Source: Plumapathes pennacea
Taxonomy: Eukaryota > Cnidaria > Anthozoa > Antipatharia > Myriopathidae
Direction: 5' to 3'
Assembly: GCA_964036295.1 (NCBI GenBank)
Contig: OZ038473.1
Coordinates: 8,401,501 to 8,465,500, forward strand
Length of the DNA stretch: 64,000 nt
How positions within the stretch are numbered: the stretch's first letter is position 1; the number at the start of each line of letters is the position of its first letter. Shown here one piece after another: positions 1 through 11,725 of this stretch. The notes under the pieces are model-generated. The model was not told the origin of the DNA and did not search any database. It saw only the letters and a list, made by a program, of their open reading frames with translations. The position numbers were made by a program, and so were the translations under genes.

Positions 1-1548
1 TGTAGCGTGCACATGCATCGACATCCACAACAATCTGGAGGTCAACATTAGCACGCCAGTGCTGCAGCATGACCCGATTGTGGGAATTGAGGCGGCCATC
101 ATTTTGCTTTGTGACAAGGGTGGCCCTAATCTTATCTTCCCTTATCTCCTCAAAAGTGACACCAGTTTCTTCTCTCAGCTCTTGAGGATAGCCAAACCGA
201 CAGCTAGGCTCTTTTCCTGCTTTCTTGCAACGAAGGCAGTAGGCTATATTACAACGGGTGTGCTGCTCAACAGAGTTGACCAGTTGATGGTAATCCTCAT
301 CTTCCATATCTCTGAAGGGAACAGAGGATGGGTGTGGATCTAGTGCTGACCAGTCATTGAAGTCCGGCATTACCTCATTGTTTTCACAAGCCAATCTGCA
401 TATTCGACTGCTGTTGCCTTGGCTTGGTTGCCTTCTGCAATTGTCGCCAGCAACCCTTCATGATTAGCGTTGGGATCAGAGAGCATATTCTGTGCTTCCC
501 AACCCTTGGCAGCTTTGGTGATGAGGTCACAAAGGCCAGGGTCATTCTTTAGCTGAGCACAGCCATGGGCATGAATAGATCCATGTGCTTGCCATTCATA
601 TCGATACCAGTGCCAACTTGCACCAAGGCACCCATACATCCAACGATTGATGAATTCTGGCAGTTTGGCTGAGAAGTACCAATCTGTTAGATGGGGGTTG
701 TTGATAATGGATTGCATATGCATACCACAGGCTGCACCCTCTGGCTGCTGCAGTAGGTGGTGGAGATCTGGCCAGTAGTTGTCTGCTGCACTGACAGTGA
801 AGAAGGTAGGATTTCCCTTCTAATCAAACAGTGCTTGAAGTTCCTGTAGGCGCTGGAACCAATACTGCCTGGTGCCCTGGATCTTGGTGGCATACATCTG
901 TACATGGTTCATCAGTTGTTTGGCTGACATCTTTCACCATTACATGCAGCTCTTCTATTGTGAGATTAGCATCTTTGGGGTGCTGCTTCAGGTAGATGTT
1001 TGCTTAGGATAACAGCTGGTGCCTGTGCTTCATGTTTAGAGCCCAGTATGGGAAGCAAGCATGAGAAGCAAACCTCCAACGAAAGTGGCCATCAGTTTCT
1101 TGGTCAGCATACTTCATCAGGTGCTTGAATAAGTCAGCTAAAGATACAGCCCTCTTTCGCCCTTGGTTAGTCGGGTCATCTTTTCCATATGGGAAGAGTG
1201 GGGAAAAGTCATAGAAGCCAGGCCTGCGGTCTGGATCTTGTCCATCAACAGCTGATCTGATTGAATCCTGATCTGGCTTTTTGTGGAGTGGGAGAGGAAG
1301 GAAACTTCTCCAACCTTCATCATCTCCATCAGCATCCTCCTGTGTATCAGGGAGTACATTAGGGTTATCTGTGACTTCTTTCTCTTCTTCATGGGCTGTC
1401 ATCATTGTCCTCAACCATTAGCAGACCACTTGGAACATCATCTTCAGGCAGTTGTTGCAGTGATTTGTGGTCGATGATAATGTCCTTGTAGTAGGGATTG
1501 TTGGCCTTGAGCCACTGAATAGCATCCAAGACTCGCTTGCGGCGCACT
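1..1548 (-). pseudogene. Helitron Rep (HUH endonuclease) exon, broken
   Basis: This exon encodes the N-terminal Helitron-like domain of a RepHel protein, which nicks and joins DNA during rolling-circle transposition. A splice acceptor (minus strand, AG at 1550-1549) precedes the exon. Readable blocks include LFPYGKDDPT, HFRWRFASHA and ALNMKHRHQLLS (1414-1004), and the HUH motif in GSIHAHGCAQL (within 723-370). Closer to the edge, another frame gives CRFGYPQELREE and LQHWRANVDLQIVVD, the block that precedes the Rep tyrosines. At least three frame changes (near 1400, 950 and 370) break the frame, so no single protein is made. The relationship to copy B at 33.95-35.16 kb is obvious at both DNA and protein level. 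Confidence 0.75.
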
Positions 1549-2452
1549 CTGTAGTGTTATCTAATAACAGAGGCCAATTCTTTCCTAAAAACACTGCTGT
1601 AAATGCTTTTTAAATATATCAAGTGTATATGGCATAAAAACAAGTACACATCATCATATGGACAGCTGAAGAAACTTCAAAGATCATAAAACACAGTAAA
1701 TTAACAGGCACCAATACTGTAGTAAAAATTGGCAAATATTCTGAAAAACACAAACTACCGCTTTTGCAATGGTAAATCAAAGTACAAACACATGTATGCA
1801 GTAGTGTGTTCTCTTCGATCCTGGTGTATGAAAATGCAGCAAATAATAAAAAACATTCATTGGTCTGATTAAACAGGAATTCAGATAAAACAAAATTTCA
1901 CCATGCATCCTTTGTTCAGCTGTTCTCTGTTGCAAATAAACAATGACAAAGAATGGCCACTTCTGTTCATGTCACTTTCGATCGGCATTCATGCGGTTTT
2001 CTTCCCGGAGTCGTTTCTTTGGCACACTTCTGTTTATGCTGTCAGTCATAACAGGATTGTCATCTTTTCTCGAGACGAATTTGGCACTGTTCAATCGTTT
2101 CACGATTCTCCCTTGCTCATGCCTGTTCCCTTCTCTTTTGAAGACAAGCTTCACGAGACTGTTGTGTTTCAAGTCTTCCATTTTCATGAACACAGCTACG
2201 ATACATGTAGTTGCTTCGTTCAATCTAATTTCTCTTATTGCAAGTAAAACTACAGGGCCACACGTGATCGATCCGGCCTTTCTTATTGGTTATGCAGCGA
2301 TGGGAACTGGGATGAGGTCTTACGCCAGACTGACAGACGAACATTAAATTTCAAGATGGTGACATGCTTGGAGTCTGAATAACGTGACATTTACGCGATA
2401 CTACCGCATTAGCGTCATGATTATTTCCCTTGCTTTGCTCGGCGACGAGTCA
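1..2452 (-). mobile_element. Helitron copy A (5' part, truncated by window edge)
   Basis: This is the 5' portion of a rolling-circle transposon read on the minus strand. In order from 2452 leftward it holds a terminal region, an N-terminal basic exon (2223-1972), an intron-like stretch (about 1970-1549) and the Rep exon (1548 to the edge). The same block, intron included, occurs on the plus strand at about 32.29-35.7 kb, and the terminal part recurs at 40.2, 41.9 and 44.5 kb. Copy A lacks the zinc-finger/DUF6570-like exon that copy B carries at 33.05-33.47 kb, so it has an internal deletion. The outer boundary at 2452 is estimated from alignment by eye with the other copies. The helicase half lies outside the window. 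Confidence 0.75.
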
Positions 2453-3297
2453 CAATACATCCTATTTTATTACTTTCACTCCCTCCCTTCGACCCGCCCC
2501 TCACAGTCGCCGTTTTCCTTGTTAATAATTCTCTATACCCACCTCCCATTGGCCAGCAAAAGGTACGCCCCCACAAACCAAAGGTCACTTCACGTGGCCA
2601 CGATTCAACTTCGTTTACAACTACCTGTCGTATTGCAACCCAGTATTTTACTTAGCGTTTGGATGCAGTCCTATGGCATCGATCTTCGGAAATCTATCGA
2701 GGTAAGTCAATTCCTTCCACCTAATTTTTTCCCTCCCCTCCTTGTGTACAAGTCTTGACCATCTTCCCTTGCCTTCCTCCCTTCACCCTCAACTTGGCTA
2801 GGGCCAAAAGTTTGTAACTGTTGATCGTGTAGGGCATGGATGGCGTGCGCCTACCATTTCGTAACACGTACTATTGAAGGAACTTTCACCTTCATAAGGC
2901 AACCGCGTTACTATGCCCCTGATGAGAATAGCGTGGTTGCTTCAACGGACAACCTCAAATGACGGTCATTAGTTCGACACACCTTTTAGAGCGCTCTTTC
3001 CTAGACCACCCGTTTAACTTCCACTTACTGTTGTGTTAGCGTCTTCACTAATCCCTTCGTTTTTCAGTTCTCTGTTTATTGTATTCTCAGTTTTATTCGC
3101 TCTTCACTCCCGTCCCCTTTGTTACCCAACACACGTGTTAACCCAACCTCAACTACATGTCTCTCTACCGAAAATGTTCCCCACACAAATATAAGCCCTG
3201 ACACGGACCCCACTTTAGTGCTGCAGCATATAATCACGTATTAACGCACATCATTTCAATTTATACTTCACTTTGCCACTCAATCACTCCCTTAACC
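2453..3297. other. No recognisable gene; possible isolated first exon at 2663-2701
   Basis: I see no conserved protein here. A pyrimidine-rich stretch precedes an ATG at 2663 that opens 13 codons (MQSYGIDLRKSIE) ending exactly at a good donor (GTAAGT from 2702). The sequence resembles the helix-turn-helix start of a Tc1/IS630-type transposase, but no following exon is visible, so this is only a suggestion. Confidence 0.3.
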
Positions 3298-3900
3298 TTG
3301 TATAACTCATCCACCATTAATCTTAATAAAATAGCACAGGGGTCAAAATACCCGTGGCACAATTCAAACTATGAGTTGGAAGTTGTCAGAAGAATTGTTG
3401 AAAGCAAAGAGGAGTGGGGCGTCGAGTCAGCCAATGGTAAGACAAGCTATGAGGTTCTTCAGGTGTCTTCATCTTGCTCTCAAAGGAGCCCCTGCGAGCT
3501 GATATGCAAGCCTTGTAACATGTGCATGCACATATTCCAATGCAGTTGTCCAGACAGTTTGATCACTGGATCTGAGAGCCTGAAGACCCTCTGGTAGATG
3601 AGGTGCAATTCCTCAAAACCTCTGTAAAGACCCCAAAAGGTTACGGACATCAGTGATGAGGCCATACAACAACTGGAAAAACAGCTCACAGCTGCACAAG
3701 TTTGTCTCAAGACAAATGCTCCAGCAACTAAAAAAACCAAAATTTAACCAAGATTTTACTCTACCAGAAAGTGCACTAGCCTTTCCAAAGTTCATTTCGC
3801 TTGTCCAACCAGAGAAGAGCAAAAAGAGCCAGAAATGGGCATCCAGGTTGCCAGAAAACACCTTCCAAAAGTACAGTGTCTCTTATGAATTTAGCGTTTA
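3298..3900 (+). pseudogene. SWIM-like cysteine-rich transposon remnant
   Basis: The frame at 3298-3597 (CTC to TAG around a cysteine cluster) shows a run of cysteines ending in CMHIFQCSCPD, followed in other frames by a lysine/glutamine-rich segment (IQQLEKQLTAAQ, about 3655-3700) and a basic tail up to about 3900. The CxC after an aromatic/His patch is the first half of a SWIM zinc finger, but the expected second half (CKH) is not present, so the finger is damaged. SWIM fingers of this kind occur in several cnidarian DNA-transposon proteins. At least two frame changes are needed to follow the homology. It has no clear terminal repeats, and I cannot assign a superfamily. It might also be a decayed host zinc-finger gene. 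Confidence 0.4.
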
Positions 3901-4272
3901 AAACATGAACAAACAACCACTAATTCTGCAATCAAATCTCGCATATGTGGTTTCTATGACAACCACCAGTACACTTCATCACAAGCACCTGTAGCATGCC
4001 TATGGTAAGTTTATTCTTCTCCAGTAAAAAAGTGGCGTCACTTAAAGTTGAACTTGTTTTCTTTTATTTCTCAACACAAATAAAGGTGCTTTCCTGATTT
4101 GCAAGCCCCTATGCAGCAAAAACCTACATGGAAACTGCACAAAATATATCTCCTGCAGACTGTTGTCAAGAGGGCAGAACCTTCCCACAAGAATCTATTG
4201 ATTGTAATGCCACTACATTAAAACTGGTGATGCTTCAATGACAGTGAAATCAGCAGGTGAGGAGTAACAATT

Positions 4273-4333
4273 CATCTTTCATTTTCATATCAATTCATAC
4301 TAATCATCTTTCATTTTTATATCAATTCTCCAG
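4273..4333. repeat. Two tandem copies of a ~32-bp unit
   Basis: CATCTTTCATTTTCATATCA occurs at 4273 and, with one change, at 4305. The rest of 3901-4540 shows no gene that I can recognise. Confidence 0.7.
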
Positions 4334-4770
4334 TTGGAAGTCTGTTCCTACGTGGGTACTAATCCAAACACCATGTCGTTTTTGAACGTTTGTTGTTCAT
4401 GAAGCAACCTCCCTGCACAGTGGGGTTTCTTGGGCAAAACATTGGAGAAGAGTCGCATCCCTATGCAGCGCAGTTTGCTGGGTAGACACTCTGAACAAAA
4501 TCATGCAATGAGTTTTGCTTGGAAAACATAGAGGACAAACTCCGGTTTTAACTCATTCACCCCAGTCCCCTCCTGGTTGGATCCTGCAGGATCCATGAGG
4601 TAATTCGCTCTAAGAATAGCGACCAATAAAAATAATTTGCTAAAAAGGCTTTTGTTGTTGTCGTTATGACAGTATCCAATCACAGACCAAGTTTGAACCT
4701 CATGGGACAACCGAGTGCTTGACGAGAGGTTTTTGTTTACCGACTTGACCCGAAGGTCACACTTGACACA

Positions 4771-7049
4771 ATGGCGTCTCAAATGAAGTGTGCACATTTT
4801 ACTTTGGATGAAGTTGTGGCTCGTTTTGAGGAATCTGACTTCGAAAACATCTCTGAGTGATGATGGCGGCATGTCCAGTTCGGAGGAGTCTCTAATTGAT
4901 AGGCAACTCCTGAATTCGAAGTCGGACATGAGGTAAGGCGTGCCGATGAATTTTGCAAGAAATTTTCGAAGCGGCATTCGCTTTCCCATACCACCCATTT
5001 CTTTGTTCCATTGTTCCGAGTACTTCTGTGAAACCATATCTTCATGTTAGAGCCGGTAATTCACCAAAACAGCAAACAGTATGATTTTCAAGCTGGGACG
5101 CGGTAATTTGATCCTAGCGCGTCCTTTTGATAAACAGCTGAGTCATCATGCGAAACAGCGCTTTGTGCCGTATTCACGGATTTTCCCTGGGCCAAAAGCC
5201 TACTCTTGCATCGCGTGTTCGCATGCTTCTACTCCCGTACGGTTCCCGTTGTTGATATCGGACTATTTCTCATTTTCTTATTTCATCGTTACAAAATCCT
5301 TGAAATGATTTATTTGTGTATTTATCAATAAATTGACTGCTTTTTTCTCATTTCATCAGTGATGAAGCTGTGGGTGTTGAGGTCAAAGGTGCTGAGGGTG
5401 CTGGTGGCGGTGATAATGCTGGAGTAGCTGCAGGACATGATGCTGGCAGCAGTGAGGATGAGGATGAAGGCCATGGTGGTGCTCATGCCCAGGTTGCTGG
5501 TGCGCTGAGACGTGAGGAAGAGAGTGGCAGCAGCAGTGAAGAGGAAGAGGGAAGAGAGCGTGGCAGAGGGTGCAGGCATGCACAAAGACGCAGACCTGAT
5601 GCTGCTCCAGGCCGTGGTCGTAGTGCTGTCCATGGTGCAGCTCGTGGTTGCGCCCGTGGTCGTGGTCATCGTCAAGCTGGACGTCGTGCTGGGCACTTGC
5701 CTCACCAAGAAGCTGAGCGGAGTTACGCATCTCCAGACAATGGAAATGAGCTTCCGCATTTCACACCAAATCGCCAACCAGATGTCCACTTTCCCCGGAT
5801 TGTCCTGAGAAATACCATGACAACAGCCTTGCAGTTTTTTCAGCTTTTTTTCACAGCACAGTTGATTTCAGATATTGCTACATATACTAATCATTATGGC
5901 TATATTCATATTGCAGATGGACAGCATGACAGTTATGCCCAGCTAGATGGTAGCTGGAAAGACACCACTCCTGAGGAAATTCTACGTTTTATTGCATTGC
6001 AAATATATTTTGGTCTTGTCAAGGTGAGTACATTGGACAGATACTGGTCAACGAAAACCCTCTATCATGGTCTTCGGGCCAGGTCCATCATGTCCAGGAC
6101 AAAGGTATTTTGCATTGATGTCCATGCTCCATGTTGTTGACCCCCTGGCTGAGGTTGTTGGCAATAAGCTGGCGAAAGTTCAAACATTGATTGGCCATTT
6201 CCAAGGTAAGTGTAAGGAACTGTACCAGCCAAGACAAAATGTTGCCATCGATGAACGCATGGTGAAGTCCAGGCATAGGTCTGGTATGCGTCAGTACATC
6301 AAAGACAAGCCCACCAAATGGGGAATCAAACTGTGGGTGCTCGCCGATAGTTTCAATGGTTACACATATGACTTTGATGTTTATATTGGCAGGGATGCAG
6401 CAAGGGATAGAAGTGTTCATGGTTTGGGTTATGATGTAGTAATGAATCTAATGCAATCTTTGCTTCACCAGGGTTACCGTTTATTCATAGATAATTTTTA
6501 TACATCCATGCAGCTTTTGCGAGATCTGTTTGAATTAGGTGTAGGGGCAACTGGCACTGTCTCCGAAAACAGAAGAGGATTTCCTGCTAATCTGAAGAAA
6601 AGCAAGCAGTGGGCAAGAGGAAAGGAAAGGGGTAGTATGAGGTGGGAAAGGGTTCCTCCATGCCTTGCTTTGCAGTGGAAGGACAACAGAGTTGTCTCCG
6701 TGCTCACAACCATTGACAATGCCAACGACCATGGATATGTCAGCAGGAAGGCAGAGACAGACAACATGTGGAGGACAGTGAATAACATGCCACAACCATC
6801 AGCGATTCGTAACTATAATAAATACATGAATGCTGTCAACAGATCCGACCAAATGCTGGCTGTAAATAATTGCTGAGAAAGCAGGTCAAAAGATGGTGGA
6901 AAACATTGTTCTTTCATTTTATTGATATGGCAATTGTGAATGCTTTTGTTCTTTTTGGGCAGTATCGGTCTGAGCATCCAGAAGTCGAGGAACTACAACG
7001 GGTTGCTGATTATTCTTTGTTAGATTTCAGGGATACACCATATTCATAA
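4771..7049 (+). pseudogene. piggyBac (PGBD4-like) transposase, two exons, inactivated
   Basis: This is a cut-and-paste DDD transposase. Exon 1 starts at ATG 4771 (MASQMKCAHF) and ends at 4932 before GTAAGG. The intron runs 4933-5359 and ends TTTCATCAG. The join creates a Ser codon and continues into an acidic Gly/Glu-rich N-terminus typical of this family. The catalytic core follows: IDERMVKSRH (first Asp, ~6250), RLFIDNFYTS (second Asp, ~6480), then YMNAVNRSDQML, where related proteins have GVD. The third catalytic Asp therefore appears to be Asn. The tail, including KRWWKTLFFHFIDMAIVNAF, ends at TAA 7047-7049 without the usual C-terminal cysteine-rich domain. Frameshifts lie near 4855, 6095 and 6868. 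A TTAA at 4548-4551 followed by CTCATTCACCCC could be the left end; I found no matching right end. Confidence 0.85.
4933..5359 (+). other. Intron of the piggyBac pseudogene
   Basis: The GT at 4933-4934 and the AG at 5358-5359 join two pieces that read as one protein (…NSKSDM / SDEAVGVEV…). The antisense reading frame across 4501-5037 is a shadow of exon 1. Confidence 0.65.
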
Positions 7050-7359
7050 ATGGTAACCGTCACGGTAGTATTGCTTAGGACATCCTTTATAGGTTGCAGG
7101 ATTGTACTAAGTGATGAGAAGTGCAGGCATGTACTTCTATTAAGTTCTTTTTAGTGCTGCACCAGGACACTCTGAAGGTAATCCACGTGTTGGTGGCCTG
7201 AAAAGGGCTGCACAATCTACCCCTGGATGGGGTTGAACTTTTAAGTCCTCCACAAACTTCATGAATATTTCGGGACATGACGTCCAGGTCGGACCCTTTT
7301 GATGATTACCCTCCAGATGACCAAGGTAATAACCGAATGATGATAGATTGTCTACTCTG
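7050..7359. other. Gap between piggyBac and LINE fragments
   Basis: I see no supported gene. The last ~100 bases (from about 7265) may already be the 5' leader of the LINE reading frame that starts clearly after 7360. Confidence 0.4.
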
Positions 7360-7792
7360 AAATTCAAACCCTTATTATCTGAAAAGCATAGAAACTTTAG
7401 CCTTTCTAAAGGTGTAGACCCTGACTCTAAGTTTTGTCAGAGTTAGGCAATTGTAAGCATTATACAGAGAATCAATTTAATGACCTTTTGCGACAAAAGA
7501 TTGATAATAACCACTTTTCACTTATGCATATTAATACACGAAGCCTTCAATGTAATCTGGATGGAGTAACGAATTTGTTAGTTAATCTTAAGCTGAAATT
7601 TTCCTTTTTCGGAATCACCAAAACCTGGCTAAAAGATTCATCAGATAATTCCCATTTAGCAGGGTACGAATTTGTGCATAAACACCACACTGATACCAGT
7701 GGCAGAGGTGTCAGCCTTTATTTAGCTGACAATTTTGAATTTAAATGCTGACCTTATTTAGCCTTTTCTAACAAACAATGTGCAGAGTCACT
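7360..7792 (+). mobile_element. L2/CR1-like LINE: N-terminal endonuclease fragment (left part)
   Basis: The frame around 7434-7748 encodes the start of an apurinic-type endonuclease of a non-LTR retrotransposon: HFSLMHINTRSL, FFGITKTWLKDSS and a GRGVSLYLADN block match the usual order of motifs. The ETWL motif reads KTWL, which removes the metal-binding Glu. The frame is cut at 7793 by the THAP/YqaJ element, and the homology resumes directly at 12179, so the two halves were once continuous. Confidence 0.75.
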
Positions 7793-8261
7793 GGGTGGGT
7801 TCACACTAGAGCTAAAGTATACTTAAAATGAGCACCACCCTCAAGTGCACTTACACTCTTATGTACTTGCAAAATAAGCGTTCACACTCGTATTTAAGTA
7901 TCTTACTTGAGAGTAGTTTCGCTGTCAATTACCGAAGCAATCACCGATGTCAAGCCTCCTAGCTTCCCGTGCAGACAGCTCTCAGACGAGAAGTTCTCGG
8001 TGAATCATGCGGCCAGCAAACAGAATTGCATGCCCATTCTTTTGTCTCCTGCTTTTTCTTTTGAACCAGAGAGCATGGGACATTCAGCAAATGTATCTCT
8101 ACATTATATTGAATGAAATTTCCCGCGTAAGGAACCACCGAAATTGACCTATTCAGCTATCTACGTCATCAGGCGGTCACGTGGTCTGAAATGGGTAAAC
8201 AAATAATGACCGCGTGCGGTGTTTCAAGTGAGTGACTCTTTATCCAGTTTCTTTGTCCGTT

Positions 8262-9847
8262 ATGGTTCATTATTGCTGTGCGTACGGATGTTACAATAGC
8301 TCAACGGACCCTGAATTATCATTTCATGGATTTCCGAAGGATATGAAACTCCAGAAGGTACAAAAAGCACGATATTTCTCTCGCCATTTTACATGTTGTA
8401 ACGTATGTATCGAATGCTTATATTATGCGACATCAATCTCCAGGTTTGGGCTACCAGGATCAAAAGAGATATTCAAAAGGACTTCAGGATTACAACCAGC
8501 ACGAAAGTTTGTTCAGCACATTTCACGGAAGCGGATTTTGTTAATCCGAACACCAAGTCGCGAAGACTGAAGACGGGCGCTTGTCCATCGGTGTTTCAAT
8601 GGAAAGAAGCCATGCAGCCAAGAGAAAGTTCGGTGATATCAAAGAGAGCTAAACTGGAAGAAGACTTAAAGCTGCAGGAAGAAGAGCTAACGGCTACCGC
8701 CTCAGAAGGAGAGGGTATTTACGAAGAAACTCTTGACAGCAAAGTAAACAGAGGAATCCAAGTTAATGTACAGGTCATGTGTCAACATAAATTTTCCATG
8801 AAAGTGTTGATGTCTAAATGTACCACTCCAGCAAAAGAGAATAAGTACATGAAACACTATACTTGTTTTAAAAGCTATGAGCAGTTTCGTAATGTTCTTG
8901 ATTTTGTTCTTCCAAACCAAGACAGAACAAAGTTAGTGTACTGGAATACTGCTGCTGCAAAGGCAAATCTTGTAGATACCAATCTTTTGTTTGGGTGTAA
9001 CATTGCAGCAGAACCAGAAAGGAGGAGCGATAGTGAGGATGAAGATCCAGAGTATGTGGATAGGATCAAAGAGCATAAGCTGGAATTGGAAGATGAATTT
9101 TTGTTGTTCATGATGAGGCTTAAATTAGGGCTCAGTTGTTTGGATTTATCTCTTCGGTTTTGCATTTCTGAGGGCACAGTCAACACTATTGTGATGACAT
9201 GGCTAAATTTTCTGTATGTGCATTTGGGACACCTAAAGATTTGGCCACACAGAAATGTTGTACTAAGTAACATGCCCAAAGAGTTTAAAGAGAAATATCC
9301 CAACAACATTGTTATCATAGATGCCACAGAATTGAAGATTCAGACACCTTCTTCGTTGCTGAAGCAGTCACAGAGTTATTCTACTTACAAGAGTTCTAAC
9401 ACCCTGAAGGGGCTGGTGGGTGTAGATGCAAAAGGTGGCATTATGTTTGTGTCCCAACTCTACACTGGTTCTATTTCAGACAAAGAGATCACTGTTCGCA
9501 GTGGATTCCTTAATTTGCTGGAAAACAAAGTTTCAGTGAATGAAATTCTACCTGGTGACTCCATAATGGCAGACAAAGGTTTTGATATTGAGCCTCTACT
9601 AAAAAAGATGGGGTTATGTCTCAACATTCCTCCATTTTTAGGGGAAACTCCCCAATTTGATGAAGCAGATGTGGTGAAAACCCAAACAATTGCACAGCAC
9701 CGAATTCATGTCGAGAGAGCTATAGGTAAAGTTAGACGATTTAAGATATTTGCTTCCTATGTGCCTGTTACAATGCTTGGTACTGTTAACCAACTATGGA
9801 CAGTATGTTGTATTCTTTCTAATTTTATGGATCCCATATTAGCGTGA
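8262..9847 (+). CDS. THAP-domain DDE transposase (HARBI/DDE_Tnp_4 type), two exons
   Basis: The protein of about 500 residues binds the element ends and catalyses cutting and joining. Exon 1 is 8262-8357 (MVHYCCAYGC, 32 codons) and ends at GTACAA. The intron 8358-8443 ends TCTCCAG. Exon 2 is 8444-9847. THAP ligands are Cys5/6, Cys10, Cys55 and His58 (VCSAHF). An acidic linker is followed by a helix-turn-helix (about residues 250-285, LRFCISEGTVNTI). The catalytic motifs are IIDATE (~323), MADKGFD (~408) and VERAIGKVRR (~455), giving D, D, E. No stop or shift interrupts it. The start is chosen because THAP domains sit at the extreme N-terminus and this ATG begins one. Its 5' region lies in the left terminal repeat. 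Confidence 0.88.
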
Positions 9848-9978
9848 CTTTTTCTCTTATTTTATTGTTTAATCCCAATGAACTTACAGCATATACAAGT
9901 GTAACAACAACAATGCACTATTGTATTAAGGTTTTTGTTAATTACATTTGTAGGTAAAGTCCATTCTCACTACCAGTT

Positions 9979-11725
9979 CTATACTTTTGCAGAAAAATAT
10001 GGAAGAGCATGCTCAAAATAGAAAGATTTGAGTTTAGGCAAATAAGTCTGGTTCCAGAGGATAGGATCAGAATATATCCTCTGAACATTCATGCATCTTG
10101 ACCCAGACAGCAGAACCACAAAATCACACCATGGTAGTCCAGACAGAGCTAGCTGACCTTGAATCTGGGGGTAATAGCCTGCCTTATGGTTGGGTTTTAA
10201 TCGTGGTTTTTCACCTACCAATTCACACATAAAATCATGATCTTGGCAAGCTTCAGCAAAGGTATTAGACCTCCAACGAAAGGGGGCTTTAATTTCAATA
10301 AGTCCAAAGGGACTTCTTTCTGATGGGTCAAATACTTTTCCATCAGGGGACGCACCAAGAAAGGGATGGGAGGGGTTTACTACAAGACCTGTCTCATATA
10401 CTGTGAATTTCCTGTTTTGCTTTTGCATTGCTTGTGCATACAGAGATCTAGCAATGGATTCATTTGCTTTACCATGTGCAATAGAGGAAACATTTGACAA
10501 GTCTTTTGGTTCAAACAAATTTCTCAAAAAAGCATCACTTGGTCGTCTTTGACGCTTGAGAACCAACCCAAAGTTAGAAGCTGTTAGTCTAAATCTTCTT
10601 GCTGCAAACCAATTACGATCTGAGGACTGCTTTACTGTAGTCTTTGCAATACGTTGTGCATCTTCTAAAGTTAACATGACTTTAGAAATAATTTTATTCT
10701 GGTCTAGGGGTAGGTTAGTGGGAGGGCAATATGGAGCACAACATGGACCAAGTGGGAGGTCAGGAGATGGAAGAATAGTTGCTGGTTGATCTTGTTTGTT
10801 ACAAATTTCATTGAGGGGTCTATCAATAAAAAAAGTGAGCCTGTTTTCATCATGATCAAACAGTTGGTAACTTAGAAATGAACCCAATGGTACATCACCG
10901 AACACTGTGTTGACCGTCATTGAATGTTCCTGATCACTCAAGAGATATGAGTATGGAGGCGCTTTTCTTTCTGCCTCATTCATTCTACCGCACTCTTGCA
11001 TAACCAATTCTTGATCCCAGCCTTCTTGTCTGAGTACTTTTGATCTGGCGTCGTACAGCTTACATTTGACAGGAGGTCTCTTTCTGTTGCCATTCTGATC
11101 GCAGCTCGCCTGGGCAAAACAACAAGACATGACCGGCTCTGGTCGAACGCGGGATCCTCGTGGTTGATGCCAAGTTTGGGGTTGACTAGTGCAGGTTTTA
11201 TCCGCAGGGATTTCTCGAAGGCCCAAAAGAAACCAGTGATTCATTGTGTATAACAAACCAAATATGTGATTGCAGTGACCACCCATCCTGTGTAACAGCA
11301 AATGGATAGCAAATTAACTTCGTTCAGAAGCTCTAGCCGTGCAGGGCCTGCCATTGTGTAGTAAGTATTATGGCCAAGATTACTCACCCTGCTTTGCAGG
11401 AACACTTGGCATGGCGAATTTTTGCTCTCCCATCATCGTCGGCTACTATGATTTCCATGGAATGCGGTGGTTCATTTTTTCTCTGACTCCGATGACACCG
11501 ACCTTTGACACGACTCGCGATTTGATCACACTGGTTCAAACCCACGTAAACGTCTTGAATATACCCTTCAGTGAAAAATTTATAGCCTTTTTTTCCAATA
11601 TCTTTCTTTCCACAACTTTCTAAGTGCTTCTCGACTTGAATGAACGAAAACTGGGGCAAAGAAGCGATTGATTTCGTCCATGTTATGCTTGCGTCCGCCA
11701 TGTTGGAAAGCGTTTGTTTACCCAT
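9979..11725 (-). CDS. YqaJ-type exonuclease with SWIM finger, two exons
   Basis: This transposon-borne nuclease has the lambda-exonuclease/RecB-like fold. Exon 1 is about 11725-11388 and exon 2 is 11287-9979, with a 100-bp GT-AG intron between. The splice reconstitutes a SWIM-type zinc finger: CSCKAG at the end of exon 1 joins GGHCNH in exon 2. Downstream are the YqaJ motifs: FRLTASNFG, then LGASPDGKV (metal-binding Asp, ~427), IEIKAPF (~445) and YYPQIQGQLALSGLPWCDF. The product is about 548 residues with no interruption. The start is uncertain: the ATGs at 11725 and 11701 are both possible, and the frame stays open to 11809. It converges with the transposase, leaving 131 bases between stop codons. 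Related nucleases may process ends or replication intermediates; that role is inference. Confidence 0.85.

Noticed and set aside
1283-2758. Plus-strand frames over the first Helitron copy and its flank
   Set aside because: Those at 1283-1477 and 1903-2347 are antisense to Helitron sequence repeated elsewhere in the opposite orientation; the frame at 2384-2758 has no motif beyond the possible short exon noted.
4501-5045. 178- and 88-codon minus-strand frames
   Set aside because: Antisense shadows of piggyBac exon 1 and its flank; no family motifs.
5325-5789. Minus-strand low-complexity frames (Thr/Ser- and His-rich)
   Set aside because: Antisense of the acidic repetitive N-terminus of the piggyBac gene.
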